Shown: positions 1 through 11,012 of the stretch, piece after piece
Layout: the number at the start of each line of letters is the position of its first letter
How positions within the stretch are numbered: the first letter of the stretch is position 1
DNA from: Lasiodiplodia sp. COLG20
Taxonomy: Eukaryota; Ascomycota; Dothideomycetes; Botryosphaeriales; Botryosphaeriaceae
NCBI GenBank assembly: GCA_009801085.1
Contig: VNWV01000002.1
Location: 992,001-1,056,000, forward strand
Reading direction: 5' to 3'
Length of the DNA: 64,000 bases
Translations under genes and position numbers: made by a program
The notes under the pieces: generated by a model
What the model was told of the DNA's origin: nothing
What the model saw: only the letters and a program-made list of their open reading frames with translations
The model's database searches: none

Positions 1-2876
1 CTCAGGAATTGTGCTATTTACGGCCGTGTTCTTCTTCGTCTCGCTGTCGAAGTCGGGGAGGCCGGGAAGCTTAGCTTGGACTATTCCCCACGCGACCCAT
101 TGCGCAGAATTAGCGAGACGCCAAAGGCGCGTCTCGCCCATGAGGCGCTTGACCTCCTTCTCAATCTCAGCTTCTTCACGCTCTTCTTGCTCTTGGAGCT
201 GCTGAGGTGGAGCCCGTGAATCTAGCATGAATGCTGAGATGGAAGAACTGTGAGTCAACGTAGGAGGTCGGGCGTTGCTGGGCGTCGTGGAAGAATCACT
301 GCCGTGAGAAGGCTGGAAAGGGCGGTGGGTGACGTAGGATCGAATGAAGCGATGTTGTTCGGTAGGTGTAGGATATGCATTCGTGTTGACGGCATGAGGA
401 GCCTTCTCGTCGTGGTAATTGTAGCACCATTCAGTCTGCTAGCTGTGAGTACAAAGAACTAAAAAGTGCAACTGAATCACCTACGAAATGATTGGCGAAC
501 TCCAATCCAGGAGTATTGGCGTTCGCGTACTCGAAGTCGATGACTACAAGCTGCTTGTGCTCGTTGGCAGGAAGAAGCAACGGAGAGTCTCCTGGAGGAA
601 TAAGTCGGAGGATATTTCCGTATTGTGTCTGAGAATACAAGATTAGCACCTGTATGTTCCCACTCCACGATTGGACGCTTACATCGTTGTGAGCGAAGAC
701 TAGCCGCTCATTGAGTTTTTTGGATCCTCCGTACTGTTCATTCAACCAGTTGCGATACTTGTCCACTGTCTGCCGAAACATATCCCAGGGAACGCCGCAG
801 ACAAACCCAAGCTCGGCCAACGAGCCGATATCCTCACTTTGCTTGGAGTCTGCTTGCGACTTCAAAACTTCTGCATCAAGCCATTTCGAAATGTGCTCGC
901 AACGATCAACCCACTTGTCCCAGTTCTTCCATATGAAAGGCCCATCTTCGCGCTCTTGAGGGAGCAAATCGATACCCTCGTGCAGCTCCCGCATGCGCTT
1001 GGCAATCTGAACAGAGGTGTCCGGGTTGCGGAGGTCCCTGGGAGTGAGCGTGCGGGCGTGGAAGAACTCCTCAAAGCGACCGTTAGAAAAAGTACCAAGA
1101 AGGCGCGGGCCGATCTTCTTGCGAGCCAGCCTGCGCAAGATCTGAAGTTCAGATTCTCGGTCAATGAGATGCTCGACCTGGGGGCCGTAGACGCGGAGAA
1201 GTAGTTTCCTGCAGTGGTAATCAGCGCAGACCCATTTATCAAGTCGAGGTCGAACTTACGGAGGAGGATTACGGGGGCGGGGATGGATATCACCCTCTTC
1301 TCCTTGCCTGGGTGGAAGGTCTTTCGGAGGAGAAACAACGTAGACAGCGTTCGTGAGAGCTCCGCTAAGCCTCTCGACCTCAATATCGCTGCTTCTGTCC
1401 ATAGGAACTCTACGCCAACCCTTCAAGCGTAGGGTGTGCGCAAGCCGAACAATCTCATATTTGAACGTCGCCCACGCCTGCTTCTCCTTGACCTTCCTCG
1501 TTCCGGGAGTCAATTGATCATCTTCGTCGTCTTCGTCGATACCACCTCCAGAATAGGCGAGAGTGCGGGTATTGTCAAGGACGACATCACAGCTTGGAAC
1601 AAGCACGTCACCATCTTGGTATTCGGTATCAGACGAGCCGGCTGTCGACTGGCGTCTCAGCTTGCGACCGATCCGATGAGGCATCTTGCGGCCCTCATGG
1701 CTGATGGCAGAAATGCCCTTCTCCAGGATGTGCTCGAGTGCATCCAAAGCAACCGAGCCGTCGGACGCATCAGAAGGCCGCCGCACCTCACTCTCGGCTG
1801 CGCCGTCGTTTTGTATGTCGGCAGATTCATTGAGTGATTTTTCTTGGATGCCAGGCTCTGATGATTCAGGAGGAGGGGCTCGTTTATTGGCCTTGCGGGC
1901 TGCTCTTCTTGCCTTCTCCTGCTTCAACCAGGAGCTGACTTGGGCCATCAATTGTTGAGCATGGTGACCATGGCCGCGGTGTGATGAATGAGCGCTATCC
2001 TCGGCAAGGATGTCAGATAGAGCACTTTCGGCTAAGCTTTGGCCGGATGAGGCGTTGCGGTCGGACAGAGGCCGGCCAGAGAGGCGCTTGCCAATCTTGA
2101 TGCGATGCTGCTGTTTTGAGGGAGTGCGCTCAAGCATGAAGGTGCCATCATCATCCACATCCTTTGAGTGAGCAGGTTCGAGGATTGGCGAAATTTCCGG
2201 GTCGGCAATGGTGACAACTGGTGGAGTGTTAATACGGGCTATCCTGTCTCGAATCCGGAGGAAGAAAGCCATCTCTGCCGTAAGGCAGAAGCGCTGGCAA
2301 GCCGGCAAAATGGCAGGGAGTGGGAAGAAGGCAAGAACAGGGCGGCAGGCAGCAGGAATGTTTGTTGATGGGCAATTGCTCAGTTGAGATTGCGGAAGTA
2401 GTCATGTCTTGTACTTGGGAGACGCGTCGCCAGAGTCGGAGATAAACCAAGATAAGCGCTCCTTCCCCAATGGTGTCGCGCGACCACTCGCGCTTCCTCT
2501 TCTTTCCATTGCGTGACCGAAACCAGGGGCCGCTCTCCGGAAAGCCGCAGCGCGATGCTGTGAAACCACTTCCTGCCGCAATCGATTCACGAACGAGCCT
2601 GCATGGAGCCTCCAGCGTTCGGCTATCAGCCGTGCAGGGAGCAGAGAAGACGCACCCCGGCACCTTACCGCCCAACCCTCGCAACGAGAAATCGTGAAAT
2701 TAAATACAGAAGTTGCGTGGCAGCGGAAGGGGCGGAACAGAAAAGAAGTCGAAGGACTCACCTTTCGGAGCAGGACTTCGTGGTGCAACGGCGGGACTGA
2801 TGCCACCATTTCCAGAGCTGTCTGCTGGAGGCTTCAGCGCACTGTCATTGGCCTGCTTTGCGGGCTCGGACGACAT
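1..2876 (-). CDS. choline/ethanolamine kinase, 3' end cut by window edge
   Basis: ATP-dependent phosphorylation of choline or ethanolamine, first step of the CDP-choline/Kennedy pathway; cytosolic. Exons 2876-2762, 2217-1260, 1208-683, 628-485 and 435 to beyond base 1 (about 726 residues visible). The first third is low-complexity and Ser/Arg-rich. The kinase part shows KLLLRVYGPQVEHLID, the Brenner-type HND at residues about 531-533 followed by TQYGN, then VIDFEYA near 560 and ANHFTEW. The start at 2876 gives MSSEPAK and fits the family. Intron 1 is long (544 nt); an alternative in-phase acceptor at 2275 would add 19 residues (MAFFL...). The intron 682-629 is a multiple of three with no stop and sits directly after HND. 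The C-terminal end lies outside the window. Family identity is clear; choline versus ethanolamine preference cannot be told. Confidence 0.9.
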
Positions 2877-4253
2877 GGCTGTTTGCTTTTAGCACGGCAG
2901 ATCGGGCAACGAAGGCGGCGAAGGGTGTGCTTGTCACGACGGGAGATCCTGGCAGCGCGCGGCAAGCGACAAGGACCAAAGAGGCGGAAGGAGGCGAAGC
3001 GGCGGACGGGCTGGGGGTGAGGAAAAAGAGCGTCGACGCGGAAAGTCTCGCTCGAGAGGAAGATGGCGCGCCTGGACTGGGCTCTGAAAGTCTGGCTATC
3101 CGCACGTGAAAGGCAGGCGGTGTGGAGCGTGCAGGCCGCGCCGGGTGGGACGAGAATTGGCTGCAAGGCACGTCAAAGTGATGAGACGTTCGGATAAAGG
3201 GGAGTAGCGCAGCTAGCGATTAAAGAGCTTGGTGTAGGCTGGCTGTGTTTGGTTATGGAAACAGGCGTTATCGCTACACACTAGGTGCCCGCGCGCCGCA
3301 GCCCAGCGCCGCCGCCCATGCCCGGCCTGCAGGGACTTCCTCCACTGGCGCATCGCACGCATGCATGCATTATGACGCCCGCCCAAATGCCGGAATCTTG
3401 GTTTTGCTCGGTGATCATCCGGTTCCCAATCCGGCAACCACCGTCTTTCAAGCCATTCACGCGCTGCCCGAAGCGCACACCTGGCATCATGGCGACTGCG
3501 TCCAGCTTGTCTGCTTTCCCCGCAGCGGCGCGCGCACCCGCCTCCCGGCAGAATGTCGTGGAAAGAAATGCATGATTTCAGCTCGGCGCGCCTCGCCTGC
3601 TGTCCTTCCCCACGGCCGCGACCCACCAGCAACAATCTGCGACCGCCGAGCTACGCCCAAGACAGCTACCGCCCGTGGGCACGTTGCAGCAGCGTCTTCT
3701 CGCCGCTGGAGTCGGGCAACCCGGTCCACGTGTTGTGATCATGCCCGGGGTCTCGTTGTCCTCGCTGCCTGACAACTGTACCGGCAACACTTGTTCCAGC
3801 TGTGCGTCAGGCCACGTTTCGCGGGCAGAGAAGACTTGCCTGCTGCGTAGCGCGTGGATCCTTCCACTCTAGGCGCTCGTTGCAACTTAAACCCCGAAGC
3901 CCTAATATATCTCTGTCCATTGACAATTTGATATTACTGCCACATTACTCGCTACCGCTCAATTTGGTCGACTATAGATTCCTGGCAACGCCACATCCAA
4001 ACAACGGCTTCCGGAGATTGTAGCCATATCCATTACTCAAAATGTATTCAAAGATATCGTTACATCCCCAACCAAGTACCGATTAGCATCGCTTTAACAA
4101 AAAAAACATCAGTTTTCGTTCTTATGTAGACAGTACATGGAGCCTTACCTGCCGCTCATATGGGTATCATTTGATGCCAACGCCAAAACTCCCAGCTCCA
4201 TGCAAGTATGCCCTCTGAAAATTCGTAACGCTCAATGCCATGCATCTCCTGCT
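2877..4253. other. intergenic, choline kinase promoter side and Mtw1 3' side
   Basis: No coding region with recognisable protein character is seen in either strand. The part near 2877-3200 is the presumed promoter of the choline kinase gene. The part near 3880-4250 is AT-richer and is the likely 3' flank of the kinetochore gene. A short ATGC alternation lies near 3357-3370. The several open frames here are Arg/Ala/Pro-rich and overlap each other on both strands, as expected from GC-rich non-coding DNA. Confidence 0.6.
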
Positions 4254-5456
4254 TTACTCCTGCATTTTCTCCCCATTCTCGCCCTCTTCCGTCTTTTCTC
4301 CAACGAGCCCCGCTACAGCCTCCATGCCCTTCACCTCTTCTGGCAGCATTCTTCTCCCAAGACCCTCCGAGCTACCTTCACCGCTCTCAACATCCATGCC
4401 CCTCCTCTCCATTATCCTCTTCGTCCGCTTCTCCACGTATTCGCTCCGCTGCTGCGCGAATTCCGACTCGGGCCCAGCGCCACCCGCCGTGCCCAGCGCC
4501 GCGATCTTCGGCCTTAAATTCTGCAGGATCTGCCGCAGCGCCGGGAGCTGGCTTAGCGCGAACGCCGTGTTCTGCCTCAGCGGCTCATGCTTAGGCAGCG
4601 CAGCGGTTCCATCGGTGGGGAGGGAGATGCCCAAGTTCTGCGCCGCCGGTGCTGATGCTAGGAAAGCGAGCGATGGGTTCTGGGCAGCTGTTGGGGCGGG
4701 GCCGTCGCTGGTGTGCTGCGGCGAGGACGCCGGCTCGGTCTTCATCCCTGTATTGCCTCCCAATAGACCGCGTAGCTGCGTGAGCAAGGCCTCATTGCGT
4801 GCCTTTTCCGCGAGAAGGGCGGTATGTAGCTTGTTGGTTTCTTGAACTTTCCGACGTAGGGCTTGGACGGATTCGGGGGTCGGCAGCGGGGTCGAGGACG
4901 AGGTCGAGGTGTTCGGTAGTTGAAGGTCCTGAGATGAAATAGATGTTAGCTTACCCATGCAGTAGACATCGCTGATAGTCGCACCTAACGTACCTGGTAA
5001 TGCGCCAGTCTCACCCACGGCACCAGGTCCTCAGGCACAGTGAGAACATTTCTCAGCAAATAGATTTCCAGTTTGTCAAAGTTCTTGTCGACCGTAGCTT
5101 CCAGTAGCGTTTCTAGTTGGTGTACACCTTCTTCAATCTCTTTCCTTGCGTCCGGAAAGAGCGGGTTTCCTTCGCCGTCGGTGTCCGGTATGGTGTTCTC
5201 CGCAGCCGCTCTGGCAGCGAAACCAAGGCGCGAGGGTGGTGTCTCGAGCAGGCCGGCTTCGACCGCATCGACCGCGCGGTTGATCAGCTCATTGATCATG
5301 TTGATTATCTGGTCAATGAGGGTCTTGCACCAGAAGTCAGCATTCGGCTTGTTTATGCCGCAATGGCAGGCATTGCGCAAGCGGGATTCTTACGAGCGGC
5401 GTATAGCGAAAGTGCTCGGTAAGGAGCGAGGTCTCGATCTGCTTCGTCTGCGCCAT
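4254..5456 (-). CDS. MTW1: kinetochore MIND complex subunit Mtw1/Mis12
   Basis: Structural subunit of the MIND/Mis12 complex that joins inner-kinetochore proteins to the Ndc80 and Spc105 complexes; nuclear, at centromeres. Exons 5456-5394, 5323-4994 and 4928-4254 join to 355 residues. The N-terminus reads MAQTKQIETSLLTEHFRYTP and continues after the first splice with LIDQIINMINELINRAVDAVE, the diagnostic Mis12 head region. A central region (IEEGVHQLETLLEATVDKNF) and a later heptad-like helix (VQALRRKVQETNKLHTALLA) follow, then a Ser/Pro/Ala-rich tail. Introns are 70 and 65 nt. Three ACGCGT boxes lie 26-260 bp upstream of the ATG, suggesting G1/S-type control. Length and layout fit filamentous fungal Mtw1. 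Identity is confident. Confidence 0.92.
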
Positions 5457-6216
5457 CTTGGACTTGGTGCTGCATAGACGGACGCGTGACGTTGGTTGGC
5501 GCACATACGCGTGCTAGGCGTGGTGTTGCTTGGCCGAGTGTTTACCCGCAGGGCGCGCGCGGTGCCCGCGTCACCGCCAAGCCTTTTCACCGCCCTAGGC
5601 CACGGGCACGCGAATCATGGCAGGGTGGCCGGGAACACCCCAATTACTCTCGCCCTGCAGGGAATCTCCGCAGATCTCAGACCACCAGTCAATCATCCGC
5701 ACCCGGTGACGCGTGTCAGGTGCCGCAGTGTACATCGTGATGGAGGCGCACGAAACTCGATTGTGCAGGAGATTATATCTATGGATACAACAGACCTCCG
5801 CGGATCCGAATCAATCGCCTCCCCCGCAATGCCTGCCCGTGGATGCTCTAGCGCCTTCGCTTCCCGTCCCATCTAAGATCCCTTCAAAAACCCGGTTCCT
5901 TAACCCAAGGCACGCCGGAGAGATTAGACGCACTCTCGATATTTTCGAGGGCGTACTGTATGTGGATATAGCCAGCTCCCTTTGTGTGTCTGAACGAAGA
6001 AAGTTATGCAAAGAAAAAAGAAACCCTGCAACAGAATCCATATGAAACTCCAGAGCCGACCAGATGATTGTAAGCCCGCCCATGCTCCTTTCATAAAGAA
6101 AAGGTCGTCATTGTGGTATCGTCGAGGCAAAAGCCTTCGACCAGGTCTGAAAGAGCTTGCACAAGAGAAAATTTTGTGTCGAGACGTCGTGTGATGTGAC
6201 CTTCCGCGAGAGTTGG
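5457..6216. other. intergenic, Mtw1 promoter and LAMMER kinase 3' flank
   Basis: 760 bp between two minus-strand genes. It holds the ACGCGT cluster described separately. The half nearer 6216 is AT-richer and probably carries the 3' untranslated region of the kinase. No further gene is seen. Confidence 0.6.
5482..5714. promoter_or_regulatory. cluster of three ACGCGT (MCB-like) boxes upstream of Mtw1
   Basis: ACGCGT occurs at 5482-5487, 5507-5512 and 5709-5714, all between the Mtw1 start codon (5456) and 260 bp upstream. ACGCGT is the MluI cell-cycle box bound by MBF-type factors in fungi. The function here is inferred from motif and position only. Confidence 0.5.
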
Positions 6217-8496
6217 TCACCGGTAACCGTTCTCCCTCTCCTGCCTGGCCTTCTCGGCCCGCACCCGCTCCTGCTTCTTTCGGATCTTGAGTGCCTCGGT
6301 GCCGTCGTCCTCGATCCTCTGGGTGAACCAGGGGTGGTTGAGAGCCTCCTTGGCTGTAATCCGCTTCGATGGATCATACACGAAGATCCTCTTGAGGAGG
6401 TCGAGGAACTGCAGATTGAACTCGTTGTGAGGCGGGATGGTGTCCTGAACAGCGGTTGTCAGCATCGGTCGGATCGAGAGAAAATCGAGGGAATAATTAC
6501 CTGCAGCCGCTTCATTGCCTTGACGTACTTCCGGGAAGCCTTGGGCGTATCTGTGTTGGGATAGTCGAGCTTTTGGCCCTTGAAGTACCTATTTCTGGAG
6601 CATTAGCGACCATGCATCTCCAAAAATTACGAGCCGGCGACAACTTACTGTGAAGCGGGGTTGCGGGACTGTCCCCTGTCCTTAGCCAGGACCTGCCTGA
6701 TCAAGTGCTTATCCAACTTGCCACCACAAACAGCCTCCATCATCGCGAGATGCTCCAAATTGTCGTGAGTCTGAAACAGAGCATCTCCAGTGAAAAACTC
6801 AACTAGAATACAACCAATACTCCAAATGTCGCAGGGATAACTCCATCCAAGGTTGAGGATGATCTCAGGCGCGCGATAGTGGCGCGTCGAAACAACCGAA
6901 GAGTGGTATTCGTCGTCGAAAGTGGCTGAGCCAAAATCGATCAGGCGAATCTCAGGGTTTAGTAAAACCTTCCTGTGGCGAGCCGAACGAGCAGTGGCGG
7001 TCGAGGAAGACGGTATTGTCCGGTTGTACGTGAAGGTCTGGTATGCATTGTTGACAAGCAGGATGTTCTCCGGCTTCAGATCGGTGTGAATGAGGTGCAA
7101 ATCGTGAAGAACTATGCTCAGTTAGCGCGACAAGTATTAGAAAAAGCAAAAAACCAGGATCGACCTACAAGCAACGCTGGTGAGAAGTTGATGCGCAAAA
7201 GTCTGGATATGAGTACTGGGGAAAGGCACAAATTGGTTCGACTTGAGAAAGTCAAACACGCTCTGGCCGTACAGGTCGGTGACAATGCAGATGTGGTTCC
7301 GAAAGTCGAAGCAATCGCGCAGGTGGATGCACTTGTTCCTGTTGTGCGGGTCGTTCGAGGCCAGCGTTGACAAGACTCTAAGCTCGATGCGAGATGCGTC
7401 GCGGTATTTTTGGACCGATCGGATGACCTTGATGGCGACCTTGTTGCCCTTCTTCTTGTCAAAAGCCTCGACAACCTTGCCGAAAGTGCCCTGGCCGAGC
7501 AGCTTCACTATTTGGTCTGCGACAAGTCAGCAATGATACGGTGGCGTGGAGAGAACAAAGCACGTACACTTCTCGGTGATGTCTGCATCGGGGTGGACAA
7601 CGTAGTGCCCGTCCTCATCATCGACCTTCTCGTTCGGGCGGTACTTCTGGTAATACGTCAGCGAGCATTCGTGGGCAAAGAGACCAAGAAGAACTCACAT
7701 CGGGGACGACCTTGACGTAGACATCCTTGGCCTTGATGGGAGGCTGCTTGGGCGGGACGTAGGTGGTCCAGTGTTCTTGCTGCTGCTCAGTCTCCCGTCG
7801 CTTCGCTTCCTTGGCCTCATCCAGCGTGGTCCTGCGCGTGGTGCGCTTCCGCTTCTGGCCGACCACACCATCGTCCAACTGGGCTGCATATGGTCCATTG
7901 CTGATCGTCGACCCCAGCGACGTCGACGCAGTAGTGTGTATGGCCGAAGCGGTGCGGTCGGTGGAGATGGTGTGGTTCGAAGGCGTGCCGCCGTAGATGG
8001 GCGTCTCGGTTGTGGAGTATGACGTGTTTTGGTGGTAGACGGGATCGTAGGCAGTCGAAGTCGCGGTCTTGCGCTTCTTGTCGGCGTGGCGATCGGCGGC
8101 AGCTGCGGCGACAGCCCTGGAGGACTGAGGCGGCTGGGGCTCTGGGGTGTCGTCATCAATCACGATGACTTCCTTGGGAAGGCCGTTCTTATAGAACTCG
8201 TTCCAGTCGGGCTTGTGGTTCCGTCTCCGGGCGGGCATGCTGGGCAATTGCTGCTGGTCGGCGGTGTAGTGGGTGGGGTACGACTCCGCTTGCTGCGGCG
8301 GCTGGCGGGCGTTGACCGTGGCCGTCCTTCGCAGATCCTGGCTGGGGTAGGCGTTGTTGTAGTGCGAGTTGGTCAGACGCGACGAGCCATTTACATGCTG
8401 GGACACCTGGGGCTGCCACGACTGGTGATGTGGTGGATAGTACTGGTGGTGCTGGTGAGGAGGGAGGGCCGCGGTCGCTGTCGAAGGGGTCGACAT
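6217..8496 (-). CDS. LAMMER (CLK/Lkh1/Kns1-type) dual-specificity protein kinase
   Basis: Protein kinase of the CMGC/CLK group; in other eukaryotes these phosphorylate SR splicing factors and affect growth and stress responses. Exons 8496-7699, 7646-7568, 7516-7169, 7111-6649, 6588-6501 and 6444-6217 give 667 residues. Residues 1-290 are disordered, His/Gln/Ser/Thr-rich, with a basic patch ([11 protein letters not shown]) that could act as a nuclear signal. The kinase domain has GQGTFGKVV near 299, [13 protein letters not shown] (Asp about 419), LIDFGSATF (DFG about 467), RHYRAPE and the signature EHLAMMEAV near 528; the last position of the classical LAMMER motif is Ala rather than Arg. The tail is a charged Lys/Arg/Glu helix. 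Introns are 51-60 nt. A confident family call. Confidence 0.95.
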
Positions 8497-11012
8497 GGCC
8501 AGGCCGGTGCGAGGACCGAAGTCGTGGAGCGTGACGGCAGCCGAAGTGAAACTGGCAAAAAGGCGTTCACCGGGCTAGAGCGAGCACCAGTCAACGCAGC
8601 GGCGGGCGATCGAGACAGAGGACGGGCGTGTCGAGGCTGCAGGCAGCGCGCAGCGGGAGCGAAAATGCGCCTTTGCTGCGAAGGCCGCCCGGTCGGAAGT
8701 GGAAGAGGCAATGACGGGGAAACGGCGGGAAATGACGGACGAGGCGGGTTGGATCTGGCACTGAAAGCTCTTCAGCGGGGGCCGAGGGCGTCAGAGCATG
8801 ATCCAGAGCGGTGTGCGGAGGAAGCAGCGTGGTGGTGGGCTTGCTTTGGGGCGAGCGATATTGAGGTCAGAGCCGGCGACTGGGCACGATGGAGGCACAG
8901 AGTGAGGTGGACTCGGTGCGGGTTAGCGCGAATTGCACTCCTCTTTTGCAGGCATGCGCGCTGATTCGCAGCTGGCCAGAAATGCCTGGCCGGCGCAGGT
9001 GGACGTGCGTTGCTTTGGTAATTCGATCACTGGGCCATGGGCCTGCGGTCCAGCACTCCGTTCGCAAAAGCGCCGTCACCCACGCGCTGCGGTGGCGCAA
9101 GCGATCATGCACTGTTGAGGACGCGCCGCGGGCCGCACGCCTGCGCCCTCACAGCCCTGCACCACAAAAGACACGCTCGCCCACCTCAGTCTGAAGGAGC
9201 TCTCCGGCGGCTGCGCCCAGCTGCGCCGCGCACGCATTGTGTGCTGGGCCCGGGGCTGGGCCGGCGGATTGGCGATGGAGGCTGCTGCGTGCTCAGACTG
9301 CCGCCCCAAGCGGCGCCGGAACGCCCACGGCTCCATCCAGCCTCGCTTGAAGCTTCTCCGCGCTCGCTCTCGCCCTGCACACCTGGCCGCTGGCAGCTGA
9401 CGGCTGACCAGCCCGGTGCCTGTCTCACTCGCACCCGCGCCAGGCACCGCACCCACTTGACGTCGTCCGAAATGAAGCGGCACGCCGACGGTTTGGACGC
9501 CGCGCAACAGCGTCACAGGAGATCTCCTGAAACCGCAGGGTGAGATTGACTGCAGTTGCACCTCGCCGCCCGAGTCGCGCCGCCCGCAGCCGCCATCTAC
9601 GCGCGCTCGGATCTCGCCAACGCTCTATCTGCCTGATCGCCCGCGGCATTCGTAAGGCCCATTCCTCAATTTCGAGAGGATACGAAGCTGCGTGCCGCCG
9701 CCGCGGCGGGAAATCCCCCACAGGCGCCGCATCAGCTGTGGCGAAGGTGGTGTTGGCGTTGGTGCGTCGTCCAGGCTGAGCCGGGGGCGTCTCCTCTTTT
9801 CTTCAGCCACCGACGACAAAAGAAACGACCGGCAACCCTGACCACTTTTCTGCCCGTGTCGCTGAGTTGTGCACACCACAATCGCTCTCAACACGCTCTC
9901 CGCCGTCGTCTTGCCAGGGGCTGCTCATTCTTTTGCCCCGCCGTATCCGCCGTCCTGGGCCGCGTCGCCCGTCACTAGCCCGCTAGCCGCCCTCCAAAGG
10001 GCTGGCCTAAAGCACCCGGAAATCAAGCCAATCTTCGCTGCTTAAAAAGGGCGCTGCCGGTGCCCCTAAATCTGGCCGCAGCGGGCGAGCCACACTGAAC
10101 GTCGAGGCTTGGCCTCTTCAACGTGCACCAGGAAGCGAAACGCGCTGCCAAGCGAAGCAGATCGCCCTCACTCCTAATAATGTCGAATAAGATAAAGCAA
10201 CGTCGGCCGTAGGATCCACGGCTGCGTGCCTGTGCCGAAGCAGGGGCTGTCGGCGAGGAGACGTCGAGGACTTTGATACTTTAATTCACTTCAACACTGA
10301 CGTCGAACGCAAGGGGTCCGCAAAATGGGCCCCGTCCCCCGTTCGTCATCAGCTAATTCGCATGGCCTACCACACTTCTCACCACAGATTCCGCACATTC
10401 CTTCTGCCAGCCTGCGCTCTGCATGGGACAACATTCGCACTGGCCTTCTGTTTCCTCGGGTCTCGTAAGTATTACGATGACGGTGGCGTGATGGTCAAGA
10501 GTCCAATGTCCGTTTTTTTAGGTTGCCTAGCCGGGTATACTGTCCTCGCGAGCGCGGTCGTTAAATCTTTACGATTTTCTTTTCTCAAGCGCTCCATGGC
10601 GGCTGATGTCTGAAGTATTTAGACATCTTACAAAGACCGGTCGATCTAACCCAAGGCTCCAGTGTTGCCTGATGGCGACTCCGTTGTGACACCTGCCGGC
10701 GCCACCATCCACGGCCATCTCTCCATATCTCACATTCGTCGGATATTTGCACTTGCAGCTCGTGTGCGATGATCCTCGCGGTTGGATGGTGTAGCGCCAC
10801 CTGCTTGCAACGGCGGTTTTTTTCCAACCAGGAAGGTCGCCATGCAGAGTCATCTGCTGCGCAATGCATTCCCCGCTCTATGCCGATCAGCATCCTCGTT
10901 GCTAATTCGCATCAAAAAGCTCGAGCGCTCCATTTCACCCGTCTGTCTAGTGGCAACTGTAGCTGTTTACACTGTGATGTCTGCTCGAATAGCCCCGCAA
11001 AGCATCGACGCC
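8497..11012. other. 2.5-kb intergenic region
   Basis: Between the 5' end of the LAMMER kinase gene and the 3' end of the aminotransferase gene, both on the minus strand. GC-rich with many overlapping Arg/Ala/Pro-rich open frames on both strands, which is typical of non-coding GC-rich DNA. I see no conserved protein motif, tRNA or repeat. The length would allow a long 5' leader for the kinase gene or an unannotated non-coding transcript. Confidence 0.5.

Noticed and set aside
3357..3370. ATGCATGC alternation as a regulatory palindrome
   Set aside because: Simple low-complexity alternation far from either start codon, with no second copy.
8029..8964. 311-codon plus-strand frame
   Set aside because: It is antisense to the first exon and promoter of the LAMMER kinase, and reads as Val/Gly/Arg-rich shadow sequence.
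10362..10613. 83-codon hydrophobic open frame
   Set aside because: It has a plausible signal-like stretch but no conserved motif, no second supporting feature and lies in a spacer full of chance open frames.
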